From Anabaena cylindrica PCC 7122 (GTDB lineage: Bacteria > Cyanobacteriota > Cyanobacteriia > Cyanobacteriales > Nostocaceae), in contig NC_019771.1 in assembly GCF_000317695.1 (NCBI RefSeq), positions 558,001-622,000 of the forward strand: DNA of 64,000 nucleotides. The letters run 5' to 3'. This document shows, one piece after another, positions 45,719-54,428 of the stretch. Each line of letters begins with the position of its first letter. The stretch's first letter is position 1. Under the pieces are notes generated by a model that had not been told where the DNA came from, did no database searches, and saw only the letters and a program-made list of their open reading frames with translations. The position numbers were made by a program, and so were the translations under genes.

Positions 45719-48700
45719 ATGACTTATATAAAGAGCGCTTTTGAAGAATTTCTCACTACCGTTGATGGATTTGAACAACTATCGACAGCGGAAAAAAATA
45801 GTTTTTTATCACAACAGCAAGCTTTACGCTACCGGATAGGTCAAAAAATAATTAGTAAAGAAAAACTACCTGACCGCATAGCAATTCTTTATGAAGGGCG
45901 AGTGCGACTGTTAGCGTATGACCCCCAAACCCAATTACCAATTACTTTAAAAATACTGGAACCGGGAGCGATAATTGGTGAAATTAGTTTATTGAGGCAG
46001 ATTGCTTGTGAAACAGCGATCGCATCCACCGAAGTTATCTGCTTAACTTTAAGTACAGTAGATTATTTAAATCTGCTTTCCCAAAATCCAGCCTTTGCCC
46101 ATACGCGTCAAAACTCTAGTCACATCATAGAAATATTCGACGTTCTCAGCCCCCAGTTAGCCCGGCAAGCCAACGCAGGTTTAAATCTCAAAGAAATTAG
46201 CCAACAAGCTTTATCAGGGGCAGAAATCCATTATGTAGAACCAGGAAAAACCCCCTTCAGTCAACTAGATGATAATCGCATCTGGTTTTTTAGTGGTGGT
46301 GGTACAGTAACCAATCTTTCCCCAGGTTCTCAATTAGAATCTAGCAATGGCAAAAATGTTCTGGAAGTTATGGGTAAAACTCCAGCACGGTTGATAGGTA
46401 TAAATCCCACAGATTTATTATTCCTGAATGATGATCAAGTAGAACAGGAACTTGCAGGCAGTCAATTACAAATTAGAGATGAGTTAGATATTCCTTACGC
46501 ATCAACAGAGGAAGTTTTTCCATCACCATCGGATACACCACAAGTTAAACAAAAACATCTAAACTATCCATTTTTTCGCGCCCAGGGGGAATTGAATTCT
46601 ACCCTTGCTTGCTTTCAAATGCTCGCCAAGCACCTAGAAATGCCCTTCCGTAAGGAGGTAGTGCGGCGGATTTTAAATGAGCAAATGAAACGTCAAGGGA
46701 GTATATCCTTTCAACTTTGCGCTTATTTAGCAGAATTAATCGGACTCAGATCCCAATTAGTAGATGTTCCCGCTGCGGCAATTGCACGTATTCCTGCACC
46801 AGCCTTAATTCAATATAGTGGTAGTTTTGCTGTTATCTATGCAGTAGATGCAAATACAGTAGTTTTAGGTGTACCTTCCCAAGGCATTATCCGCTGCAAA
46901 CCAGGAAAACTATTAGAAGAATTAGAGACTGACGAAAACAATTTGCAGCCGCAACTCAGAGTTTTATTACTCAGTGCTACCCAGGAAACACCCCAAGAAC
47001 GCTTTGGTTTACGCTGGTTTTTACCCTACTTATCTAAATATCGTCGCGTCCTCATAGAAGTATTCATCGCGTCCTTTTTTGTACAATTAGCAGCTTTAGC
47101 TAATCCCCTCGTTATTCAGTTAATTATTGATAAAGTCATCGTTCAAAATAGTATTAGTACCCTGAATATTTTAGGGGTGTTACTATTAGCGGTTGGTGTC
47201 TTTGAGGCCATACTCACTACACTGCGAACATACTTATTTGTGGATACGACCAACCGCATTGATATGAGTTTGGGGTCACAAATTATTGACCACTTGCTGC
47301 GGTTGCCACTCCGTTATTTTGAACGCCGACCGGTAGGTGAATTATCTACTCGTGTTAATGAGTTAGAAAATATTCGTCAGTTTCTCACAGGTACGGCTCT
47401 AACAGTGGGATTAGATGCCTTATTTTCTGTGGTGTATATCGTTGTCATGATATTTTACAGTTGGAAACTGACTGTCGTGGGGTTAGGAACAATCCCCTTA
47501 TTTGTGGTGATTACGTTAATTGCTGCCCCCACAGTCAGCCGACAATTGCGTGTAAAAGCTGAACGTAACGCCGCAACTCAATCTTACTTAGTTGAGGTCA
47601 TGTCAGGGATTCAAACAGTGAAAGCGCAAAATATTGAATTGCGATCGCGTTTTTCCTGGCAAGAACGTTACGCTAAGTTTGTGGCCGCAGGGTTTAAAAC
47701 CGTGATCACTTCCACCCTGGCTAATTCCACCAGTCAGTTTCTCAACAAACTCAGCAGCTTACTAGTGTTGTGGGTGGGAGCTTATCTAGTATTGCAAGGA
47801 GAGTTAACTTTAGGAGAATTAATCGCCTTTAGAATTATCTCCAGTTACGTAACTAGCCCCATATTACGTTTAGCGCAAATCTGGCAGAATTTCCAAGAAA
47901 CTGGGTTATCTTTAGAACGTCTCAGCGATATTGTTGATACCCCACAAGAAGCAGAAGCAGACAAGGGCAACATTCCCTTACCTGCAATATCTGGTGCAGT
48001 CAAATACGAAAACGTTTCCTTCCGATTTGCTCCCAGTGGACCACTACAACTCAATAATGTCAGCCTTGATTTCGAGGCTGGTAAATTTGTCGGTATTGTC
48101 GGACAAAGCGGATCAGGTAAAAGCACAATGATGAAATTACTGCTCAGACTTTACAACGTCGAGTCAGGCAGAATTTTGATTGATGGTTACGACATTGGCA
48201 AAGTAGAACTTTATTCACTGCGTCGGCAAGTTGGAGTCGTTCCTCAAGATCCGTTGTTGTTTGATGGCACAGTGCAAGAAAACATTGCGCTAACAAATCC
48301 TGAAGCTACAACCGAGGAAATTATCGAAGCGGCGAGGATTGCTGTAGCCCATGAATTTATCATGAATCTACCCAATGGTTACAACACCAGAGTAGGAGAA
48401 AGAGGTTCAGCCCTTTCCGGTGGACAAAGACAGCGAATTGCGATCGCACGTTCGATTTTACAAAAGCCTAAATTATTAGTTTTAGACGAAGCCACTAGCG
48501 CCTTAGATTATCCAACAGAGAGGCAAATAGGTCTAAATTTAGCTAGAGCATTTCAAGGAACTACCGTCTTCTTTATTACTCACCGTCTGAATACTGTCAG
48601 TAGTGCAGATACGATTATCGTCATGGATGGTGGTAGGGTAATAGAGCAAGGTAGTCATCAAGAATTAATGGCTACTAAAGGTCATTATTTCTATCTTTAT

Positions 48701-48724
48701 CAACAACAAGAAGTTAATTTGTAA
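45719..48724 (+). CDS. Type I secretion ABC transporter with cNMP-binding and degenerate C39 domains
   Basis: A 1001-residue exporter. Residues about 20-140 form a cyclic-nucleotide-binding-like domain (IAILYEGRVRLLAYDPQTQL, PGAIIGEISLLRQIACET). About 285-400 is a C39-like peptidase domain whose nucleophile position reads NSTLAC instead of the usual CG-AC, so it is likely an inactive substrate-docking domain as in HlyB. Six membrane helices span about 440-720. The ATPase has Walker A GQSGSGKST (795-803), LSGGQRQR (near 899) and VLDEATSALD. It sits 88 bases after the PPIase gene and 99 before the adaptor gene. Confidence 0.92.
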   Translation: MTYIKSAFEEFLTTVDGFEQLSTAEKNSFLSQQQALRYRIGQKIISKEKLPDRIAILYEGRVRLLAYDPQTQLPITLKILEPGAIIGEISLLRQIACETAIASTEVICLTLSTVDYLNLLSQNPAFAHTRQNSSHIIEIFDVLSPQLARQANAGLNLKEISQQALSGAEIHYVEPGKTPFSQLDDNRIWFFSGGGTVTNLSPGSQLESSNGKNVLEVMGKTPARLIGINPTDLLFLNDDQVEQELAGSQLQIRDELDIPYASTEEVFPSPSDTPQVKQKHLNYPFFRAQGELNSTLACFQMLAKHLEMPFRKEVVRRILNEQMKRQGSISFQLCAYLAELIGLRSQLVDVPAAAIARIPAPALIQYSGSFAVIYAVDANTVVLGVPSQGIIRCKPGKLLEELETDENNLQPQLRVLLLSATQETPQERFGLRWFLPYLSKYRRVLIEVFIASFFVQLAALANPLVIQLIIDKVIVQNSISTLNILGVLLLAVGVFEAILTTLRTYLFVDTTNRIDMSLGSQIIDHLLRLPLRYFERRPVGELSTRVNELENIRQFLTGTALTVGLDALFSVVYIVVMIFYSWKLTVVGLGTIPLFVVITLIAAPTVSRQLRVKAERNAATQSYLVEVMSGIQTVKAQNIELRSRFSWQERYAKFVAAGFKTVITSTLANSTSQFLNKLSSLLVLWVGAYLVLQGELTLGELIAFRIISSYVTSPILRLAQIWQNFQETGLSLERLSDIVDTPQEAEADKGNIPLPAISGAVKYENVSFRFAPSGPLQLNNVSLDFEAGKFVGIVGQSGSGKSTMMKLLLRLYNVESGRILIDGYDIGKVELYSLRRQVGVVPQDPLLFDGTVQENIALTNPEATTEEIIEAARIAVAHEFIMNLPNGYNTRVGERGSALSGGQRQRIAIARSILQKPKLLVLDEATSALDYPTERQIGLNLARAFQGTTVFFITHRLNTVSSADTIIVMDGGRVIEQGSHQELMATKGHYFYLYQQQEVNL

Positions 48725-48823
48725 TTTGTATGGGCGGCTAAAACCCGTCCTGCAAATCGGTTATTTAACCTATTGAAAATTAAATTTTCCATTCAACATC
48801 ACAAATCTAAAATCTAAAATTAT

Positions 48824-50401
48824 ATGACTCTACTTAATGGACATCATGTAAACGGTAATGGCAACGGCAACGGTAACGGCAAAAAGCAAGATTCCCAGGT
48901 GCTAACACTGCCAAAAAAAGCTGCAAAAAATTCCTTAATTACACCTTATCAGGATAGTTTTGAGCAATCTGTAGTCCTACGTCAGTCTCCTATTTGGTCA
49001 CGTACCATCATGATCACCTTGATGGGTTTAGCTTGTTTTGGGATTGCTTGGGCTAATTTTGCCAAAATCGAGCAAGTCGTTCCCGCAACAGGTCAATTAA
49101 AACCGGAAGGAACAGTCAAAGAAGTACAAGCTCCCATTAGTGGTGTGGTGAAATCTGTTTATGTCAAAGACGGGCAAGAAGTAAAACCTGGAGACTTACT
49201 CTTAACTTTTGATTCTATTGCTACCTTAGCGGAATTGAGTTCCTTAAATAAGATTCGCGTCGCTTTAACCAAAGAAAACGATATTTATCGGCGCTTGATG
49301 GGAGCAAGTACAGGTACAGCATCAGAATTAGACTTTTTACGCAGTAGATTACCAGCAGAATCGGCTTTTCTCCTCAAAAGTCGAGCATCCTTAGTGGCAG
49401 AAAATGAACTACTGCGTTCTCAACTAAAAAATTTAGGAACAGAATCAGGGAATGGAATTGACGAACAACAACGTCTCATAGCTGCTAAAACAGAATTAGA
49501 TTCCCGATCTGCCGCAGCAAATTTAGAAGTAGAAAAAACGAGAAAACAATTATCGCAAACACTACTAAAACGACAAGATACGCAAAATAGTTTAGCAATT
49601 CAGGAAGGTATTTTAAGTAAACTCAAAATATTAGCAGAAGAAGGAGGTATCTCTCAACTTCAATATCTTAACCAGCAGCAGCAAGTACAAACTCTCAAGG
49701 CTGAAGTAGCACAATTGTTTGAAGAAGAAAAACGCCTTCAGTTGGATATTCAAAAACGGCAACAAGAAGTAACTAATACAGTCGCATTTTCTGATAAATC
49801 CATTTTGGATAAGATAGCTGATAATAAAAAGCGGATTGCAGAAGTTGATAGTCAATTCATGAGAATCATCCTGGATAACGAGCAGCGATTGGCCGATATT
49901 ACAAGTAAAATTTCGCAGACGCAATTAAATGTTAGATATCAAGAACTTCGCGCACCTGTAGCGGGTATAGTGTTTGATATGCAAGCTAAAAATCCTGGGT
50001 TTGTAGCCAACCCCACCCAGAAGTTATTGCAAATCGTGCCAAATGATAAATATGTTGCTGATGTATTTATCACCAATAAAGATATTGGTTTTGTCCGCAA
50101 AGGTATGAAGGTAGATGTAAGAATTGACTCATTTCCCTTCAGTCAGTTTGGCGATATTAAAGGTGAGATAATTGATATCGGTTCGGATGCTTTACCCCCA
50201 GATCAGACTCATCAATTTTATAGATTTCCAGCTACTATCAGCTTAGATAAACAATACCTAGAAATGACAGGTAAAAACATCTCTTTACAGTCTGGTATGT
50301 CAATTACTGCCAACATTAAGGTGCGTGAAGAACGAACAGTCATGAGTTTGTTTACGGAAATGTTTACCAAGCAAGTTGAAAGCCTCAAAGAGGTGCGTTA
50401 A
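48824..50401 (+). CDS. HlyD-family membrane fusion protein
   Basis: A 525-residue adaptor of the type I secretion system. A low-complexity Gly-Asn tract (residues about 7-16) starts the cytoplasmic tail, followed by one membrane helix (TIMITLMGLACFGIAWANF, about 62-80) and a biotinyl-lipoyl-like half (PISGVVKSVYVKDGQEVKPGDLLLTF). A long periplasmic coiled coil spans about 150-370, then the second lipoyl half (ELRAPVAGIVFDMQAKNPGFV) and the beta-barrel. It would join the inner-membrane ABC exporter to a TolC-like outer-membrane pore, which is not encoded here. Confidence 0.9.
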   Translation: MTLLNGHHVNGNGNGNGNGKKQDSQVLTLPKKAAKNSLITPYQDSFEQSVVLRQSPIWSRTIMITLMGLACFGIAWANFAKIEQVVPATGQLKPEGTVKEVQAPISGVVKSVYVKDGQEVKPGDLLLTFDSIATLAELSSLNKIRVALTKENDIYRRLMGASTGTASELDFLRSRLPAESAFLLKSRASLVAENELLRSQLKNLGTESGNGIDEQQRLIAAKTELDSRSAAANLEVEKTRKQLSQTLLKRQDTQNSLAIQEGILSKLKILAEEGGISQLQYLNQQQQVQTLKAEVAQLFEEEKRLQLDIQKRQQEVTNTVAFSDKSILDKIADNKKRIAEVDSQFMRIILDNEQRLADITSKISQTQLNVRYQELRAPVAGIVFDMQAKNPGFVANPTQKLLQIVPNDKYVADVFITNKDIGFVRKGMKVDVRIDSFPFSQFGDIKGEIIDIGSDALPPDQTHQFYRFPATISLDKQYLEMTGKNISLQSGMSITANIKVREERTVMSLFTEMFTKQVESLKEVR

Positions 50402-50517
50402 TACAGCAGTAGCTAAAAGGGGCGTATTGCAATACACCTGTACAAGAATAAAACTCATTTTTGTCTCTCATTTACCCCGAAGATGCTGTATCTAGTTTAT
50501 TAAATTTACTCTATTTT

Positions 50518-50549
50518 AGAGGCGTTGCAGGCAACGTCTCTATTTTTTT
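50518..50549 (+). terminator. Probable terminator of the secretion operon
   Basis: AGAGGCGTTGC-AG-GCAACGTCTCT (50518-50541, one G-T pair) followed by ATTTTTTTG. It lies about 115 bases after the hlyD-like stop and just before the insertion sequence. Confidence 0.75.
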
Positions 50550-50559
50550 GGATATGTTT

Positions 50560-52672
50560 TTCTAACCCACATTCCGCAGATGTTAAAGCAAATTTAGGAA
50601 TTAAAAATTTAGAGAAAGAAAAGCCTGAAAAGATTGTCTAGCAAGGATTTCAGGCTTTTATTTGTTAAAATAAAAAGCGTCAAATAGAGAAGGGAAAAAC
50701 CGTGAAAGAGTCTCAAGTTGCCATACAAACCCTAGATATAGACCATTTAGGAATAGTAGCAGGAATAATAGACGAGATGGAATTGGTAGAAGAAGTGAAT
50801 AAAATAGTGGGAATAAAAACAAAAGAAACCCTAACACCAGGACAAGTAGTAAAAGCGATGATATTGAATGGATTAGGGTTTTTAAGCGCCCCATTATATC
50901 TATTTGGGGAATTTTTTGTAGGAAAAGCAACAGAACATTTAATAGGAGAAGGAGTATTACCAGAGCATTTAAATGACGACAAACTAGGAAGAGAACTAGA
51001 CAAATATCATCAAATAGGAACAACCAAGATATTTACAGCAGTAGCCATAAAAGCAGCCCATAAATTCCAAGTAGAAATGGATAGTATTCATTTAGATGGG
51101 ACATCAATGAGTGTAGAAGGAGAGTACAAAAAAGAAATCAAAGAAATAGACGAAATAAAGCAAGAAACAGAAGAGAATAAATTAGAAATAGAACCGGAGA
51201 TGAAAGCAATAGAAATAGTCCACGGATATTCAAGAGATAAAAGACCAGACTTGAAACAATTTATCATAGACATGATAGTAACAGGAGATGGAGACATCCC
51301 ATTATATTTAAAAGTAGACTCAGGAAACGTAGATGATAAAAGTGTATTTGTAGAAAGATTAAAAGAATTTAAAAAACAATGGACATTTGAGGGCATAAGT
51401 GTAGCAGACAGTGCCTTATATACAGCAGAAAACTTAGCAGCAATGAGAGAACTGAAATGGATAACAAGAGTACCACTAAGTATCAAAGAAGCAAAAAATA
51501 AAATTGTAGATATAAAAGAAGCAGAATGGAAAGATAGTCAAATATCAGGCTATAAAATAGCAGCCAAAGAATCAGAATATGCAGGCATAAAACAAAGATG
51601 GATAATCGTAGAAAGTGAAATCAGAAAAAAATCAAGTATCCAACAAGTAGAAAAACAAGTCAAAAAACAGGAAGCAAAAGCAAAAGCCGCACTCAGCAAA
51701 CTATCCAGACAAGAGTTCGCCTGTCAGCCAGATGCAAAAATAGTAATAGAAAAGCTATCAAAATCCTGGAAATATCACCAAATAAAAGAAATTGAATACA
51801 TAGAGAAACTAGAATATAAAACAGCAGGTAGACCAAGTAAATTGACCGAACCAAGTCAAATAAAATATCAAATAAAAGGTCAAATAGAAACAAGAGAAGA
51901 AGTAATAGAAACTGAAAAAATTAACGCAGGGAGATTTATATTAGCAACGAATGTATTAGATAGAAATGAATTGAGTGATGAGAAAGTATTAGAAGAATAC
52001 AAAGCTCAACAATCTAACGAAAGAGGATTTAGATTTTTAAAAGACCCATTGTTTTTTACATCAAGCGTATTTGTCAAAACCCCGGAAAGAGTAGAAGCAA
52101 TAGCAATGATAATGGGATTGTGTTTGTTAGTCTATAACCTTGCCCAAAGAAAATTAAGGCAAGAATTAGCTAAATTTGATGATGGGATTAGAAATCAAGT
52201 TAAGAAAATCACAAATAAACCGACAATGAGGTGGGTATTTCAGATGTTTCAGGCTGTACATTTGGTAATCATAAATGGACAGAAACAAATGAGCAATTTA
52301 ACGGAGGAACGTGAAAAGATTGTCAGATATTTAGGAAAGAGTTGTAGTAAATATTATCTAATTACTTGATGTGGTTTATTTGACCTAAAAGATGTAGAAA
52401 GTTCAAGGGTAAAAGTAGTAAATAGAAGTTTTTAGCGAAGACGGAAATATTCTTGGCTTTAATTGTCATGTTTATTTTACCGAAAATGACTACTTTAATT
52501 GAGAGAGAGAATCTATTTTAAAAACTTGTGAAATTAACTTACTTAATAAGCTCTATCTTTTGGCAAATAAAGTTAAATTCAGCCAGAAAAATTAGGTAGA
52601 TAAAATTTTCCTGGCTGGAATTTTTCAAAAATATCAATAATCTGAGTCACATCTGCGGAATGTGGGTTCTAA
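50560..52672 (+). mobile_element. Complete IS1634-like insertion sequence, 2101 bases
   Basis: Perfect 18-base terminal inverted repeats CCCACATTCCGCAGATGT (50566-50583 and complement 52649-52666) are flanked by the 6-base target duplication TTCTAA (50560-50565 and 52667-52672). The single transposase gene fills most of the element. A subterminal hairpin lies on each side: AAAAGCCTGAAA/TTTCAGGCTTTT (50619-50659) before the gene and CAGCCAG/CTGGCTG (about 52580-52618) after it, which would block outside transcription. The intact ends, duplication and ORF point to recent, possibly active, insertion. Confidence 0.92.
50702..52369 (+). CDS. IS1634-family (IS4-like DDE) transposase
   Basis: A 555-residue transposase. 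The N-terminal region (IDHLGIVAGIIDEMELVEEVNKI, LTPGQVVKAMILNGLGFLSAPLY) matches the DUF4277 domain of IS1634 elements. The DDE core includes MDSIHLDGTSMSVEGEY (first Asp), GIPLYLKVDSGN-type DIPLYLKVDSGNVDDK and ISVADSALYTAENL (second Asp). The late motif NERGFRFLKDPLF supplies the final Glu of the IS4 Y-(2)R-(3)E-type signature. The reading frame is complete. The GTG start follows AAGGG. Codons are strikingly A-rich compared with neighbouring genes. Confidence 0.9.
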   Translation: MKESQVAIQTLDIDHLGIVAGIIDEMELVEEVNKIVGIKTKETLTPGQVVKAMILNGLGFLSAPLYLFGEFFVGKATEHLIGEGVLPEHLNDDKLGRELDKYHQIGTTKIFTAVAIKAAHKFQVEMDSIHLDGTSMSVEGEYKKEIKEIDEIKQETEENKLEIEPEMKAIEIVHGYSRDKRPDLKQFIIDMIVTGDGDIPLYLKVDSGNVDDKSVFVERLKEFKKQWTFEGISVADSALYTAENLAAMRELKWITRVPLSIKEAKNKIVDIKEAEWKDSQISGYKIAAKESEYAGIKQRWIIVESEIRKKSSIQQVEKQVKKQEAKAKAALSKLSRQEFACQPDAKIVIEKLSKSWKYHQIKEIEYIEKLEYKTAGRPSKLTEPSQIKYQIKGQIETREEVIETEKINAGRFILATNVLDRNELSDEKVLEEYKAQQSNERGFRFLKDPLFFTSSVFVKTPERVEAIAMIMGLCLLVYNLAQRKLRQELAKFDDGIRNQVKKITNKPTMRWVFQMFQAVHLVIINGQKQMSNLTEEREKIVRYLGKSCSKYYLIT

Positions 52673-52757
52673 AATTGTAAAGTTTTGTAAAGATATAGAT
52701 AACATCACCCTGCATTGACAGAAGAACTTATAGAAACAAGATTAATTCCCAAAATCT
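52370..52757. other. 388-base gap: right end of the insertion sequence and leader of the next gene
   Basis: Bases to 52666 belong to the insertion sequence (including its right subterminal hairpin and inverted repeat). The last 85 bases are the promoter region of the glycine-rich protein gene. No gene is seen. Confidence 0.6.
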
Positions 52758-53579
52758 ATGAATCTTCAACAAGCAGAATTGTATCAACGCCTTCAGGAAT
52801 TTTCTTTAGATGAAAAAAATGTTTCTTTCTCTTTTAGCCAGAGATTAGCAAGGGAGAATAACTGGACAATTGAATATACTCAGCGTGTAATAGATGAATA
52901 TAAAAAGTTTGCCGTTATCGCTGTTTTTGCTGGTCATCCAGTTACACCATCTGATCAAGTTGATCAAGTTTGGCATTTACATTTAACATATACCCAATCT
53001 TATTGGGATGATTTTTGTGAAATATTAGGTACACAACTAGATCATGGTCCCACTCGTGGTGGTGTCAAGGAATATAATAAATTTAATAATTGGTATCTGA
53101 ATACCATAGTCAGTTACGAACAGTTTTTTGGAGAAACTCCACCCATAGATATTTGGCCAGCTTCTCATATTCGTTTTGATAAAGAAGCTAATTTTCAGCG
53201 TGTAGATACTCACAAAAATTGGGTTTTACCCAAACCAGTATTTAAGTTACCAAACATAAATGTTTTTCATTTTATTCCCGATCATTTTTATTTAGCATTT
53301 TTGTTTACCTTGACATTAATCCTTACCAATTCTCAGATTTTATTAGCATCAAATAATAGTAATTCCCAAAGTTCTCAAAATTCTATAGGATTCTGGTTTT
53401 TCTTGATAGTAGTTGGTTCTGTGATCTTTGTAATATCTACATCTGCTAGAAGTGGTGGTGGTGGTAGCAGTGGTGGTAGCAGTGGTGGTGGTAGCAGTGG
53501 TTGCGGTGGTGGTGGTTGCGGTGGTGGTGGTTGCGGTGGTGGTGGCTGCGGTGGTGGTGGCTGCGGTGGTGGTGGTTAA
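52758..53579 (+). CDS. TIGR04222-like / glycine-rich-domain membrane protein with (C)GGGG repeats
   Basis: A 273-residue protein. Residues 1-150 match the DUF1399/GRDP-like module with DQVWHLHLTYTQSYWDDFCE and HGPTRGG. Two hydrophobic segments follow (FYLAFLFTLTLILTNSQILL, about 180-200; IGFWFFLIVVGSVIFVISTS, about 215-235). The C-terminal 40 residues are almost only Gly, Ser and Cys, ending in five CGGGG units. Such Cys-Gly tails are typical of TIGR04222 membrane proteins of unknown role. The tail may bind metal or be lipid-modified; that is speculation. Confidence 0.72.
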   Translation: MNLQQAELYQRLQEFSLDEKNVSFSFSQRLARENNWTIEYTQRVIDEYKKFAVIAVFAGHPVTPSDQVDQVWHLHLTYTQSYWDDFCEILGTQLDHGPTRGGVKEYNKFNNWYLNTIVSYEQFFGETPPIDIWPASHIRFDKEANFQRVDTHKNWVLPKPVFKLPNINVFHFIPDHFYLAFLFTLTLILTNSQILLASNNSNSQSSQNSIGFWFFLIVVGSVIFVISTSARSGGGGSSGGSSGGGSSGCGGGGCGGGGCGGGGCGGGGCGGGG

Positions 53580-53618
53580 TCGTTTTCTAGGCTATTGATT
53601 TTTGTCTCACGCAGAGGA

Positions 53619-53659
53619 GCCAGTGCGTTGGACGGCTCTGCCGACTTATAGCAACTGGC
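53619..53659. repeat. Dispersed palindromic repeat (GCCAGT...ACTGGC)
   Basis: A stem GCCAGT (53619-53624) and ACTGGC (53654-53659) enclose a GACGGCTCTGCCGAC hairpin core. The sequence resembles a repeat I know to be widespread between genes of Nostoc and Anabaena. Confidence 0.6.
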
Positions 53660-53690
53660 GTAGCGCAAAGAACGTGGAGAAAAGGAAAAT

Positions 53691-54428
53691 ATGAATAATT
53701 TTTTGATGAGAAGAATTGGGTTTTCTTTAATAGCTGTATTAGTAACAATTCTGATTACATTTACCCATGCTATTGCCCAAGAATTACCGTTTTATTGGGA
53801 CTATATTAACGTTAATATCGACGTGCAAACAAACGGAGATATGTTAATCACAGAAGAACAAAAATATGTATTCAAATCTGATTACTCAACTCAACGATAT
53901 CGCTACATCCGCTTAGATAAAGTTGATGAAATTACAGATGTAACAGTTGAAGAAAATAATCAAATTATTCCTAGTGAAACAGGAATTGAAAATAATCAGT
54001 TTTGGATTAGTTGGCAACATCAATTAGAACCACCAGAATCACATATTTTTGTAATTAAATATCGTGTAGTTGGGGGACTGCATATTAATGGTGATAATAC
54101 TCAAGTTTACTGGAAAGCAATTTTCGCAGATCGCGAAGCCCCAGTTCAAGTATCAAAAGTTCAGGTGCAATTACCGGAAGCTTTATCTGGTAAAGTCTTG
54201 AGATTTGAAAATTTTGGTACTGCGGCTATAGCCCGTCAAGTAAATCCGAAAACATTCGAGTTTGTTGCTACTCAGCCTATTGAACCACAAGAAAACTTAG
54301 AAGTTCAGATTACATTTCCTAGCAACATTCTCAATATCACTAAACCTAATTGGCAACAAGGTAACTTCTGGGAAAATTGGCAAATTATACTGGCTGGGTT
54401 GTTTGTAATAGTTTTTTTTCAAAAATAA
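53691..54428 (+). CDS. DUF2207-type membrane protein, frame broken at a poly-T tract
   Basis: A 245-residue frame with a signal peptide (LIAVLVTILITFTHAIAQ) and a DUF2207-like extracytoplasmic domain (FYWDYINVNIDVQTNGDMLI, EEQKYVFKSDYSTQRYRYI, PPESHIFVIKYRVVGGLHI). It then enters a membrane helix (IILAGLFVIVFF) and stops. The stop follows eight T residues (54412-54419). One base back, the next frame continues the helix (FFSKIILAINN) into a C-x2-C...C-x2-C zinc ribbon and then TPR repeats. Adding one T would fuse both frames. Usual DUF2207 proteins exceed 500 residues, so this piece alone is truncated. Confidence 0.75.
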   Translation: MNNFLMRRIGFSLIAVLVTILITFTHAIAQELPFYWDYINVNIDVQTNGDMLITEEQKYVFKSDYSTQRYRYIRLDKVDEITDVTVEENNQIIPSETGIENNQFWISWQHQLEPPESHIFVIKYRVVGGLHINGDNTQVYWKAIFADREAPVQVSKVQVQLPEALSGKVLRFENFGTAAIARQVNPKTFEFVATQPIEPQENLEVQITFPSNILNITKPNWQQGNFWENWQIILAGLFVIVFFQK

